Positions 20,685-32,100 are shown, counted from the stretch's first letter. The stretch is DNA of 64,000 bases from Nothopassalora personata (GCA_033816765.1 CM066296.1:1302001-1366000); one strand, 5' to 3'. The notes: a model not told the origin generated them from the sequence alone. Numbers and translations: made by a program.

Positions 20685-21980
20685 TCAGGTCATTTCAGCT
20701 TCGGATGACTCTGGCGACAGTCCATCGAGCAGGTCATCAGGAGGTTGCTCGGCCTCGTTCGTACTTTCAGTCTCAGGAACCTCCCAACACAGTTCGCCGC
20801 CAGCTTGCTTATACTCAATGGCTACATCAATCGCACTCTCGAGCGACTTACTCACCAGGAAGCGCTCATACGCTTGCGAATATTCTGCTCGCTGCTGCCT
20901 GCGATCTTCATTATCGTCCTTGTCGCCGTCATATCCAGTGATGACTTGAACCCGCTTGAGGTCATGCGATTGAAAGTAGCCAGCCCAGCCGCGGCTGTAC
21001 TGATCTGTTCGCTTTCTGTATGATATCGCGTGCCGGGTCTGGTGGAGAACTTGTAGCTTTGGAAATGCACGCACTACCATCTTGAAGTGACCCGAAGTCT
21101 CACAGTCGGACTGCACATGCACTCGTTCGATAGCTCGCCTCTGACGTAGAGTCAATAGCTTGGCAAACTCCAGGCCGCGACGTGGCGATGAAACGTCAAA
21201 TTCGTATAGTGAATACGGCAGAAGGGATGCCTCGTGGTACACCTGCCTGCATGTTTGCAGGACGGCCAGGTTCAGAGCTGAGTCGGCATGCACCTTCTTG
21301 AGACCTTGCGAAGGGGAACCATAGATTTCTGTAAGCCTGTTTCGTTGTCCTGGAAGATCGCATTTGCTGCAAGTATCTTCATAGTGATAGTCCATGTCCT
21401 GTCCAGTGCAGATTGGCACGTACTTCTGCTCATGCATTTCGAAGGTTGGAATGGTGCACATGGTATGTCGCTGCGCGTACGCCCTTAGCTTACGGCGAGA
21501 AGGCCCGTACTCGCCCACGCCGATATCCAATAACGCATTTGCAGGAGTATCAATCGCAGCGAGTGGCTTCTTACTTAGACTGTATGCCGTCTCCCACTCG
21601 TCTGGATAGCGACAAACCGAGTACGTGGACTTCTGATACCGCACATAAGGTTCACGCTTAGGATGTCCATCATCGTCGATGCTGGTGACTCGAGTCAAGG
21701 GACCACTCCAGTGAAGCGAGATATTATCTGTGGCCGTGCACTTTCTCTGCGTTAAGTGAATGGTGCCATGTCCAAAGATGTACTCGTAGATGACATTGCG
21801 GATCTCGGGCGGAAGGGAGAGCAGTCTTGATTCTTTCTGATGCTGGAAGGCACTTGTATCCATAGGCTTTGCTGCTCTTAGTGCTTGCCTTCGCTCCTTG
21901 TGCCGTGCTTCAGCGAGGCGGAACTGTTCCTTCGTCGCGCCATCGAAGCGTTCATCCCATATTCTTGTTCGCCACGGCAT
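20685..21980 (-). CDS. 2EXR/DUF7730-type protein
   Basis: A 431-residue intronless ORF with LSLPPEIRNVIYEYIFGHG at about 53-71, the 2EXR motif, and the family core ALNLAVLQTCRQVYHEASLLPYS at about 230-255. The C-terminal part ends in an acidic tail. It is the full-length paralogue of the shortened gene at 5254-6087. Such proteins form large families in Dothideomycetes with unknown function; the N-terminal motif resembles an F-box. It is the last intact gene before the RIP-mutated region, and its start codon lies only about 100 bases from the boundary. Confidence 0.75.
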   Translation of the reverse strand: MPWRTRIWDERFDGATKEQFRLAEARHKERRQALRAAKPMDTSAFQHQKESRLLSLPPEIRNVIYEYIFGHGTIHLTQRKCTATDNISLHWSGPLTRVTSIDDDGHPKREPYVRYQKSTYSVCRYPDEWETAYSLSKKPLAAIDTPANALLDIGVGEYGPSRRKLRAYAQRHTMCTIPTFEMHEQKYVPICTGQDMDYHYEDTCSKCDLPGQRNRLTEIYGSPSQGLKKVHADSALNLAVLQTCRQVYHEASLLPYSLYEFDVSSPRRGLEFAKLLTLRQRRAIERVHVQSDCETSGHFKMVVRAFPKLQVLHQTRHAISYRKRTDQYSRGWAGYFQSHDLKRVQVITGYDGDKDDNEDRRQQRAEYSQAYERFLVSKSLESAIDVAIEYKQAGGELCWEVPETESTNEAEQPPDDLLDGLSPESSEAEMT

Positions 21981-22085
21981 GATGACGGTCTATGCAGCAG
22001 AAATGCATTGACCGCAAGCAGGATCCGCCGAGGACAAATTCAAAAGAAAGATGAGTGCACGGGGCGGGCGGGTGGCCAGAGCAGT
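21981..22085. promoter_or_regulatory. Compressed promoter at the chromatin boundary
   Basis: Only about 100 bases of normal-composition DNA lie between the 2EXR gene's ATG and the start of the TAG-rich repeat region. Any promoter for this gene must be here or extend into the mutated DNA. Confidence 0.4.
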
Positions 22086-23070
22086 GATGGGAATAGTCAT
22101 AGTAATAGTCAAATAGTCATACAATAGCAATTACTATTACTACAAAAATCAATAGTAATAGTAAATAGTAATAGTTACACTTTTCGAAAAGTCGTAGTAA
22201 TAGTAATTACTAATCGGCTATAGTAATAGTAATAGTTATAAAATAGTAATACTATAGTATTACTATAGTCGAATAGTAATACTATTAGTATTACTATTAG
22301 CTATTTTTAGTATATTCTAGTAAGAACGACTAGTATAAGTAAGTTAAAGTACTTATTTAACTATAGGTAATAGTAATAGCTAATTCTAACTTAAATATAT
22401 AGTTAATACTAACTAAAATAGGTACTATATAAGCCTATATATAGCTTATATATAGTAATATAGTACTATAGGTATCTAGGCTCTAATCTATAAGTATAAA
22501 TAGAGCTATAACCTTGAATTCATAGTAGTATATAATAGAAATATAATATTATAGGGTCGATTCCTATAGTAGTCTATCCTTTAAGTACTAAACTTTTAGT
22601 CTCGAAGAATTCTCTAGAAAATCTACTTTATTTCTATATATAAGTTATATTTTTGCTTCTATTAGTTCTTTTTTAATTAATCATTTATTATTAAAATACT
22701 AGAATAGATATACTTTATTACTATACTATAGTTACTATTATGACCTTCTAAATTATATTCTAATACTATATACTTAAGTATACGTACTATATCTAAGTAT
22801 ATATTAGAGCTAATAATACTAATATAGCCTTTTAATAAATATAAGTATCTAATAGTAATAGTAGAAGTATACTACTATTACTAATATAAATACTATACTA
22901 AGTCTTAGATTGAAATGTCCTAATCTTAGATAGTATTACACTACTAGTCTAGAGCTCTTATAATAGATATACTTAGTAGAACTAGTCTTAAATAATTATA
23001 ACTAGTATAACTTAGTATAGTTATCTATTAGTATACTCTTCTAGATAGTAATGTCTACTAACTACCCTAT
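22086..23070. repeat. AT-rich TAGTAA/AATAGT simple-sequence boundary
   Basis: From about 22086 to 22340 the sequence is an irregular array of TAGTAATAG-like units on both strands; AT-rich DNA with many TAG and CTA trinucleotides follows to about 23070. No gene or element end is recognised. It is probably a degenerate, RIP-mutated repeat. CA and TG dinucleotides are rare compared with the left 22 kb. Confidence 0.6.
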
Positions 23071-23123
23071 GTAGGCCTGTCCAAGTTGTGGTGATATAGA
23101 GCGGTGCTTACATAAGCAGGGGT

Positions 23124-23172
23124 ATTTGCCGGTCCCGGGACTGGGAAATCAGGTCACGTGACGAGTAGCGCA
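23124..23172. repeat. Element A left terminal inverted repeat
   Basis: Starts ATTTGCCGGTCCCGGGACTG and contains GTCACGTGAC just inside. It keeps CA and TG dinucleotides and so looks less RIP-mutated than the right end, where the same site reads ATTACGTAAT. Confidence 0.65.
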
Positions 23173-23779
23173 GTAGCTAGATAAAATAAGAGGATTAGCG
23201 GACCCTAAACCCATATGCCCTCTACTCGAGAGGTATAAATTGAATTGTTTTCTTAATGCTAAGCTTATAATGCTTAGCTACGCATTATATATCTTAATAG
23301 CCATATTAGGTCCTACTAGCTTACCTAAATGTCCAATTAAACCTAAATAAAATTGGAGTAAGTTGGACCTAAGGGACCCCCCCCCCTCTAAACCTAAGGT
23401 TAACACAACCTATTAGTCGTTAATATATCCTCCCCTATTACGAACCTGTCCTTAGGTTCTAAAGCAGTAAGCCCGGGCAACACAGGTAGCGTAGTTAGTC
23501 GCTATAAGCTAAGGTAGTCTTATAGTAGCATAGTAGCTTACCCTACCATTTAGCTTAATATATAAGATGTTAGGCAATCCTAGGGCCTACTAGTAACAGT
23601 TTGTAAAGATCGAAAGGATCCTTCTAATAGAGACCGTAATAATGACGTTAATAACCGCGACTCGCATCCGTCGCACTATACTAACGTATACTACGAAACT
23701 AGCGAGGGAATAGATAGCTATGTTAGCATTAATCGAGCGGGCTAGATAGTCGAATAACGTAAACGCCATTTATAAGACA

Positions 23780-26700
23780 AGTAAGCGTTAGTACTAGTAA
23801 CCTAATAAATCTAAAGACGAGTCTACCGCGTAACTAGAAAGTGAGTTAAGGGAAGATAAGTAACTATAAGAAACAAGTAAGATCTAAGGACTAGAAGCAC
23901 CTGTACCCGAAGCATTAGAACTAGAATTAGAACTAGAACTAGAATTAGGACTAGAATCCCATAGGCTATAGCTATAGCCGGAAATTAACTAGAAACTAGG
24001 AGCCTATAGACCTACACTAACTACTTAGTTCTACCTAGTCTCATATAACTCCTTTATCTAGACCCACTCGTTGTCGTAGCTAACACTAGTCTTACTAGAC
24101 GCGTCCCTAAGTGGCTAGTTAGTGAAGTTCCTATAGTAGTTGCGGAAGAAGCTCTCATTACGCCCTTCGCTTATAAAGCACATCTACTCGAGAGTAGTAA
24201 CTAAGCTAAGCTACTTATCTATTAATTTTATAGCTCGGACGCGCTAATTATATATCTTCTTATAGAAGAGCTCCGAGTCTAGGCGGACCGTAGCATTAAG
24301 CTACCTTCTAGTATTAAGGATGACTTCGTTATCGTTCTAAGACTTTAAACCCGCTAGGGCATCGGATAGAGGGCTAATGCTACTAAGGTATACGGCCGTA
24401 GGAAAAGGATAGCCGGGTACTAGGCGTCGATACTTAAACCCCGTAGCGCTCTTACTTAGCGTCTTAAAGTTACGATAGAGGTCTATTACCTAGTGCATGC
24501 TCTAGCTTCTCTAGAGTTTAAGATAGTTATCGTCGCGGATCTCGATAAAGTAAGGGTTAATCTAGCGTAGCGTCTTCTTATGTGCGGCCTACCTTATTAG
24601 AACGCCTATAGTAGTTACCCGCATTTACCTAGCGCTTAGGTCCTCTCTAAACTAGCTAATGCTATTCTTACTTAGGTAATTCTAGACCCTAACCGAGAAG
24701 AAACGCTTAAATCGGCCGTCTTCTATATAGTCGTTAATCTAGCACTACTAGATAAACTCTCTAGCATTCCCTTTCTTATGAAAACCGTATAAAAACTCCG
24801 GCCTACTAGTGCCCTCTAAGTTAAGAGAGTACAGTATGTTAAGCCGGTTGCTAGTCTAGTAGTTTTTAATTTCGAGGTTTAAGTCGACCCTAGTATACTG
24901 CACTATAGTGTTCGCGTCACCCCCCTAATAAGCCCTATTAAAACTGAAAATCGTAGGCCTAGGGAAGGAGATGAACCGAGTGTAGTATTAAGGGTATAGC
25001 GCCACTTATAAGAGCTATAGCCCGGGGTCTTATCGCATAATCTATTAGCTTAGAGAATACTACATGTTCTAGTAGACGCCGCCGTTACTAACCTTATTCA
25101 ATTCTCGTAGGTACTATCGGTACACGTCAAATTCTCGACTTATTATCTCCCTAACTGTTTTAACCCGCGGCGCTAGTTTAGCGTTATTATACTAGTATAG
25201 TATGTTACTATTAATGTAGGTACCGGTACTATTAAGATCGGCTTAGTTAGCTTTATCGATGCTAAATTTGTCGAGGATCTAGTTATAGTTAGCATGCGTA
25301 ACGATACTACTCGTAGTACCGACTTTGCCTCGAACGCGGAGGTAGCTAAGCGGGTTAATAGTCTTCTAACTACGCTTATTAGGGCGAAACCACGACCTAT
25401 TCTTCACCTTAATAGCTAAAAAACTCTTACCTTTAAAGAGCTAGTCTTGGACCTTAAGCGCGCGCTTACATAGGGTATTAGCGGTAATACCGGGATTCGT
25501 AACGAAGTAGAGGGCCTTATAGTAGAAATCTCAAACATACTAATCGTACATTATAGCGCTAACCTTACTATCCCTCTTAAGAACCTCCGAGATAGTATAT
25601 TCAAGCATCTTAAGGCCCGCTATCCGGTACTTAGGTAGCTAGTTAATGCTATCTACGTTAATTAAGTTTCTAAACTTAATGCTATAGTACCGCTTATTAT
25701 AGGTGTACTTAGCGCGCTTAATCCGGAGGGCCTCGTCTTCTTATAGGATCTAATCCTTAAAGACTAATACATCCCTAATTATAGCCGAAGGTAACATAGT
25801 AAGTATCGGATTACTATTCTTAGTTAGGGCCGGAGTAGATCGTAGGGTGCTAACCGGTGTACCTAGCGGACTACCTTCGCGTATAGATGCGCCGTCTAGC
25901 GTTCGGTTAGGCGAGGATTAAGTAGGCGTAGTTATGCCCTTACCTATACTCTCGCCTATACGGAGCTACTTAAGTCGACTCGACTTACGACCGCCTCTCG
26001 ATAGGACTGTAGGCTAGGTAGAGGCTAGTAGAGTTAGCGTAGTACTCTTTACACGTCCTTTACCTTTACTACCCGGTAGTAGCTAACGTAGCTAAGGCTA
26101 TTACTAGCTAGATAGTCGAGGTTAATCTATGCTATCCTCCGGGGACGCGGACTTCTTAGTAATAGTACTCTCTATAAAGTATAGAAGGCTATCCTTATAG
26201 ACGGCTAGGCGGTATCTTCTAATAATTTCCCTACTCTTAGCTAACTACGGATTAATGCTACGTGCTTTAGCCTCCCTATCGTACCGGGTAAGATTACTAG
26301 GCTCTAGAATTCGCTTACGATCTATACCCTTACGGCCGATCCTTATACGCTAGATTAATACCCTCTAAATTCTACTAACAGCCCTACTATAGTCTAGTTA
26401 CTTATTAATAAAGGCCATAAACTAGCGGCGCCCGCTATTAGTACTATAAAGCTCGGAGATAACGCGTCGATTAAGAATCTTATTATCTATCTACTATAGC
26501 TAGTAGCGGGTAAGCGTAGCTCGAAGAGTCTTCTCTCGGTTACGAATCTCTAAACCGGCCTTACGAATCTTACCGACGATAGGAAATAAGACATTAAGCT
26601 TCTTATTACTAAGGAATTTATCCTAGTAGCTCTTACCTATACCGCTCTTAACTTCCTCGAAAAATAGGTTAACCTAGACGGAGTAGTCTTCGAATACCTT

Positions 26701-27000
26701 CTCGAAGCCCTTATAGAAGTCCTTTAACACCTTAACCCGCTTCTAAGGACTAAGCTCTCGGAACATAACATTAGCGGCGGACTTCGGCGTATTCGTGTTA
26801 GTAAGGACATACTTAACGTTGTCCGGTAGGCGAAGGGACTCGAACAAGGTCTAAGGTAGGCGGGTAAGCCTAGTAATAGTGCTAGTAAGCGCTATACTCG
26901 AGCTAGCCGGGCGTAACGATAGACTAGCTAAAGCTATAATAACTAGGATTCGCTAGTAGTAAGATCGAAAGAGCTAGCTATCTCGTAGTACTACTCTAGA
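23780..27000 (-). pseudogene. Large unrecognised ORF of element A, RIP-broken
   Basis: Reading through internal TAG (and a few TAA) codons, one minus-strand frame stays protein-like for roughly 1,050 codons. Recognisable stretches are RVKVLKDFYKGFEKVFEDYS (about 26730), AKYTYNKRYYSIKF, QYTRVDLNLEIKNY (about 24880), EFLYGFHKKGNAREF (about 24800), YRRLVPGYPFPTAVYLSSIS (about 24410) and ISEGRNESFFRNYYRNF (about 24150). The tail is Ser/Asn rich. Aromatic and charged residue patterns are those of a real protein, and most stops fall where Trp or Gln is expected. I do not recognise the family; being the sole ORF of a TIR element, it could be a transposase of undescribed type. Confidence 0.6.
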
Positions 27001-27360
27001 GTATTAATAAGCTTTAAAAGCTTAGTATCGGGGTAGGGGCTTTAAAGAAGGTTAAGGTCGTAAAGAGAGAGAGGCTAAAGAACCGTCTAATATATATAGT
27101 AGTAGTAGATAGATGTGTTAGTAGCTCTAGTAATAGTGTTAGTGTTTAAAGAAAAGGAGAGGAAGTAGTAGGTAGAGAGCTACGCTTAAGTATGCCTCTT
27201 AGCGTATATCCCTATAACCGTTATAAGGCAGTAGCGCCGAGACCGGTCTTATAAGTAGTAAGAGTAGTACTATTAAGGTTACACTAAAGGTCCGATAACC
27301 CTACATGTAACCGAAAACTAGTGCTAGTAACCACCTAGGTAAGCATTTAGTAGGGGTATA

Positions 27361-27406
27361 CTACGCTATTACGTAATCCGATTTACCGGTCCCGGGACCG
27401 GTAAAT
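27361..27406. repeat. Element A right terminal inverted repeat
   Basis: Read on the minus strand it starts with the perfect 26-bp palindrome (27381-27406) and continues CGGATTACGTAATAGCG, matching the left terminus with RIP-type changes. Confidence 0.65.
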
Positions 27407-27533
27407 GTAACTCTACTAACTAAGGTCTAACTAAGGTAAGAACACCCTATAAAGTGAAGTCTAGATAACCGAATCGACTTAATAAACTAAAGGGTATATG
27501 TAACATATGCCTAAGGGAAGTAAACTCCGTACG

Positions 27534-27538
27534 CCATT
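27534..27538. repeat. Target-site duplication CCATT, left
   Basis: CCATT directly before the left LTR of C1; the same five bases follow the right LTR at 34338-34342. Confidence 0.9.
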
Positions 27539-27734
27539 TATTAAGGGATGTCGTAATATATAGTACGCCTACGACCTACTAGTCGTAGATAAACTAATTC
27601 TTGCCTTTTATTTAAGACGCATTGCGCGTCGCAAGGTGTACGTATGCGTGTCACGTACGGCTTAGTAGCCGGTCGCGACCGCATGTTACATGTAAGGCTA
27701 CATATAAGGGTTAGCTACTAGGCTGCCCCTTACA
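27539..27734 (-). repeat. C1 3' LTR (left)
   Basis: 196 bp. On the minus strand it starts TGTAAGGGGCAGCC and ends CCCTTAATA (the terminal CA mutated to TA). By eye it differs from the right LTR at 13 sites; 11 are CA or TG versus TA. Confidence 0.92.
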
Positions 27735-28040
27735 ATTGCCTCCCCTCCCGTACGAGCTGTCCTTAGCTCGCTAGTTACTACGTAGAGGCTCCTACGTACT
27801 TCTAGAACTATAGTTACTATACGGCCTATATACGGGTTACGTACGTGTCGTTATATAGGTATAGGTAAGTAAGGCTTAGTTACTATACCGACGTAGCTAG
27901 TTAGGGGCATAAAACTCTAGCCTAACCTAGTTCTATTTCGTAGTACGTTCCCTAGCGTACTACCTTCGTCGCACTACTACTACGTACCCGCACCGTACCC
28001 GTACCGTAAGCGCCTCGCTAGTATTATTATCATTATCATT

Positions 28041-28975
28041 ATGTCGGACGGGCCCTCCTCGCCGCTATTCTCTAGCCGCTCCGCCTCCTCTAGTAGTACT
28101 AGTAGCGATAGTACTACTAGCCCCTTAGAAGACGAGCGCCGCTAGGCGGCTCTAGTGCGTAACGTACCTAGAACGCCTAGTAGTCGCAAGCGACTAGCAT
28201 TACCCTCGTAGCTACTAACGCCCTCGCCCGCTACTAAGCTCTCGTAGCGGATTAATATATACATACGGTGCCTCCTATACTTCGTTAGGGGTAAGTCTCT
28301 ACGCGCGCCGCCTACGATTCGTATACTAACTACTTACTAGACGAAGCCGATAACTGTAATAGTATTACTACCGGCGAGCTCCTAAGGAAGTATAGCCGCT
28401 ATAGGCGTAATAGACATAGCTACGTGCCTAATACTAGCTACGCTATCGCCTCGCTAGTAAGTCGCCTACGCGCCGCGCGCTCCTAGCGCGACTTCCTTAC
28501 GGCCATAATGGGCTAGGCGCCTATAGACCTCTAGTAGTAGGAGCTAGTAGAGTAGATCCGCCTATGTACCTAGCTAGGTAACGACATTACGGAGGTAAGT
28601 CGCTACTTCGCTCCTACGAGTCGACTACTACTCGCGTACGGGGGCTCTAGTACGTCTCCTATGCTTCGGCTAACCCTTTCTATAGGCTATTAGGCAATTT
28701 AATGCCTATAAGCATAAGCGTGCCGGGGAAACCCGTATACGTACTTCCACCGCCGCTACTACTACCGCCGCCCCCGCCGCCGAAGCCCTCGCGCTCTAGT
28801 AGGAGTAGAACCGCGCCCTTAATAGGCTGTTCGAACTCGGCCGCGCCGTAAGTCGCATGTTCCTCGTATACGTGTACCCTACTAACCGTAGTCCTAGTTC
28901 CTATAGGCGTAGAACATTAACACTACCGCCGCCGACTAGGCGTTCCTACCTAAGTTACTACGTAATAACAACTAA
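28041..28975 (+). pseudogene. Spliced antisense gene of element C1, RIP-broken
   Basis: On the strand opposite gag-pol, exons 28041-28290, 28341-28594, 28686-28847 and 28892-28975 join into one 249-codon frame from ATG to TAA. Intron 1 is GTAAGT...TACTAAC...CTAG (50 nt), intron 2 GTAAGT...GGCTAAC...TATAG (91 nt), intron 3 GTAAGT...TACTAAC...CGTAG (44 nt). The frame has 17 internal stops, all TAG, as expected from Gln CAG codons changed by RIP; there is no TAA or TGA inside. The predicted protein has a Ser-rich start (MSDGPSSPLFSSRSASSSST), a central part with EADNCNSITTGELLRKYSRY and NTSYAIASLVSRLRAAR, an Ala/Thr-rich linker and a final helical part with NRALNRLFELGRA. I do not recognise it. 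The pol stop (29118) lies 142 bp beyond, tail to tail. A weak TATA-like CATAAAAC is at 27908. Confidence 0.75.
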
Positions 28976-29117
28976 GGCGCTCGCCTTACACGCTACTCGC
29001 GGGCTCCTCGCCTACTACTACTCTACGTAGCCCCTAGTAGGCGCGCTACTCTTTAGCTTTTATTTTGTTTATAGTTAAGAAAAGTTTTATTTATACTCTA
29101 GTACTCCTATACTAGTC

Positions 29118-32100
29118 TTATTTGCTTCTCCTTAACGCCTTATAGTCGGCTACTATACGATCCGCATTCGCGAGGCCCTCCGCCGGTTCCTAGCTATTAT
29201 ACTCCTCTAGCTAGTCCTTCTACTAGACTAGATACTACAGCTTACCCTTACGCTTACGCCTATCTAGTACTGCCTCTACCTTATACTCTCCGTCCTTATT
29301 AGCTAGAGGGGTAACGGGTCCATCCTTATCGCTACCGATATACGGCTCGAGGAGAGAGACATAGAAGACGTTATAGAGCCTTAAGTCGGCTAGTAGCGCT
29401 AGGCGGTACGCCTACGAACCGATAGCGTCCGTAATGCGGTATAGGCCGATGAACTTCAGGCCTATCTTCTTCTTTAGTACTGCTAACTTAAGGTTCTTCG
29501 TTAATAATAGAACTAAGTTACCTACGCGGTAGGTCTTAGCTTAGTAGGTCTTATTATAGTAGCGAGCCTAGCTTTCTACTATAGCCTTCTATCGCTCCTC
29601 GAGTATAGCGCGTAGTTTTCGTATACGACTCGTAGCTATTACCGCTACTAGTACTTCCCCCCCTAGGTCTCGTCTCGAGATCTAGTTAGTGTAGGGGCAA
29701 TCTTAGGTCGCTAACCGTGCGCTATCTCGAACGGACTCATCCGTAGTGTTAGGTAGATGCTGTTATTAGCTACGAATTTAGTAACTACAAGCCACTTAGC
29801 CCACTTAGTTTAATTATTACTATAGTAATAACGAAGGTATTATTCGAGGGTTTAGTTTACCCTCTTAGTTTAGCCGTTAGTCTAAGGGTGAAAGGCCGTG
29901 GATAGCTTACGCTTTACACGCGCCTCGAAGTAGAAGTTACTCTAAAACTAACTAGTAAAGACCGGACCTCGGTCGCTTACTATGCCTAACGGGACACTAT
30001 AGTGTCGTACGACTTCGTCTCGTAGGAGCCTCGTAAGTTCTACGGCTATGTAAGTCTTCGTCGTCGGGATGTATAAGCTCATTTTTAAGTAGCGATCGAC
30101 TATTACTAGGATCGTATTATACACGTAACCGGCTCGCGTACTTAGAGGTAGGTCCGTAATAAAATCCATAGTGATTTCCTACTACGGCCGCTCCGGTCTA
30201 GGAAGCAGTTATAGCCTACTATAGGGTCGATAGCGTTTAGCCTTCGAACCCTAGTAGGTTCTATAGGCTTAGACGTATTGCTTTACGTCCGTACTAAGTG
30301 AGTCCTACTAATAATTACGTCGTAACAGCTCTTTAATCTTAGTCCTTCTAAAGTGACCCGCGAGGACGTCGTCGTAGTACATACGAATTAGATGCGACCT
30401 AATTGCGTAATCCCTAGGTACTACAATCGCGTCTCCGTAGTACATAAGGTCATCCTTTATATACTATCCCTTAGCGTCCCTCGCGCTTAGCGCCTACGCT
30501 AAGTATGCGATACACTAGTCGTCTTACTACTACGCGATCTTTATTAAGAGTAGGATTAACTCACCCGTCGAGCTATAAGCTTAACCCTATATTACTATAG
30601 CGTATACTACTACTAGTAACGACGGCTTGTCTTAATAGGGAAGGTTACCTCTCCGTACTACTATTACCGCGCCTATGTCGCCCTACATCGCCTCGTAGGT
30701 AGTAAGTACGCGCTTTACCGTCGGCTTGCTTATCCCTTCTAGAGACTCCTTCTAGAAAGACAGCTTACTTTATAAGGTAGGTAGTAAGTTCGAAGTTCGT
30801 TACGTTATAGCTACGTAGTTACTACGTCTCGAAGGCGCGTCGGCTAGGTTAGTCTTACCCGGCCGATACTCTACTATAAAATTAAAAGACTATAGGAACG
30901 TGGCCTATCGAGCTTACCGTCCATTTAGCTACTTTACTATTATAAAGCCCTATAGGTTAGCGTAGTCGACTAGTACTCGCACCGTATACGTAGCGCCCTC
31001 TAAGTATAGCCTCTAATGCTTAAAAGCCTTAACTACTGTAAGTAGCTCCTAATCGTGCGTCTCGTAGTTACACTCGGCTAGTATTATCTTACGTAAATAG
31101 AAGGCAATTAGATGCTACTTAGTCCTAAATAGCTAAGAGATAATACCTATAATCGCAAAACCTAAGGCATCCGTCTTAACCCTCGTACATAACGAAGGAT
31201 CGAAGTGCCTTAGGATAGGTGCTCCGAGGAACCTAGCTTTTAGTCGTTAGAACGCTTACTCCTCGTAAGCGGACTACATAAGAGGCCCTTGCTTCTTACT
31301 ATTCTTACATCCCTTTAGTAGGTCTATTAATAGCTTCGCAATCCTCGAGTACCCTTCGATAAAGCGCCTATAGAAGTTATAGAATCCTAGGAAGGATTAA
31401 ACCTTATAAAAACTCGTAGGCCTAGGCTATTCCTCGATTACGGCTACCCTACTCCTATCTATCGATACGCCTACGACGCTTACGATAAATCCTAGGAACT
31501 CGGTATTCTCCTAGAAGAAGCGATACTTCTTAGGGTTTACGAATAGAGTAAACTTCCGTAGCCTCGTAAGCACTTCGCGTACGGCTCGCACGTGTACCTT
31601 ACGCGTCTCGCTATAGATAAGGATATTATCTAGGTAGACTACGTAAATGTTATTAACTAAGCCGGTTAGCGCCTTATTAATATACCCTTAAAAGGTTGCT
31701 AGTGCGTTAGTTAACCCGAACGGTATTACTAGGTACTCGTAGTGTCCGTATCGCGTACGAAACATAGTCTTCCACTTATCGCCTCGCTTAATAGGGATAC
31801 GATAGTAGGCGTCCTTTAAATCGATTATAGTAAAGAACCTAGAACCTAACAGCCTATCTAGCGTCTCGCTAATTAGGGGTAGGGGGTATCAGTTCTTTAC
31901 TATAATCTTATTTAAGCCTCTATAGTCCACATAGAGCCTAAGGGTGCCGTCTTTCTTTAGTACGAACAAGATAGGCGCACCCGCCTCGCTTACGGACCGC
32001 CTAATCCACCCCTTCTCCATTGCTTACGTAAGGTACTCCTTTAAGGCCTCTAACTTAGTTAAGGACTAGTAGTATAGCGGCTTAAAAGGGGGTTTCTTTC

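Larger units (their letters stand above)
23124..27406 (-). mobile_element. Element A: TIR DNA-transposon-like element, unknown family
   Basis: The two ends are inverted copies of each other over about 35-50 bp and begin with a palindrome (ATTTACCGGTCCC plus its reverse complement at the right end, a slightly altered form at the left). After the palindrome both continue AATC-G-T-ACGT. Most differences are CA/TG versus TA, as RIP would make. One large minus-strand frame (about 27000 to 23780) fills the element. I could not find a convincing target-site duplication: flanks are TGCTTACATAAGCAGGGGT and GTAACTCTAC. The encoded protein has no reverse transcriptase, integrase DDE spacing or recombinase motif that I recognise. 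Confidence 0.6.

Noticed and set aside
22086..22340. Possible telomeric repeat
   Set aside because: The units are TAGTAA-like and irregular on both strands, not TTAGGG arrays.
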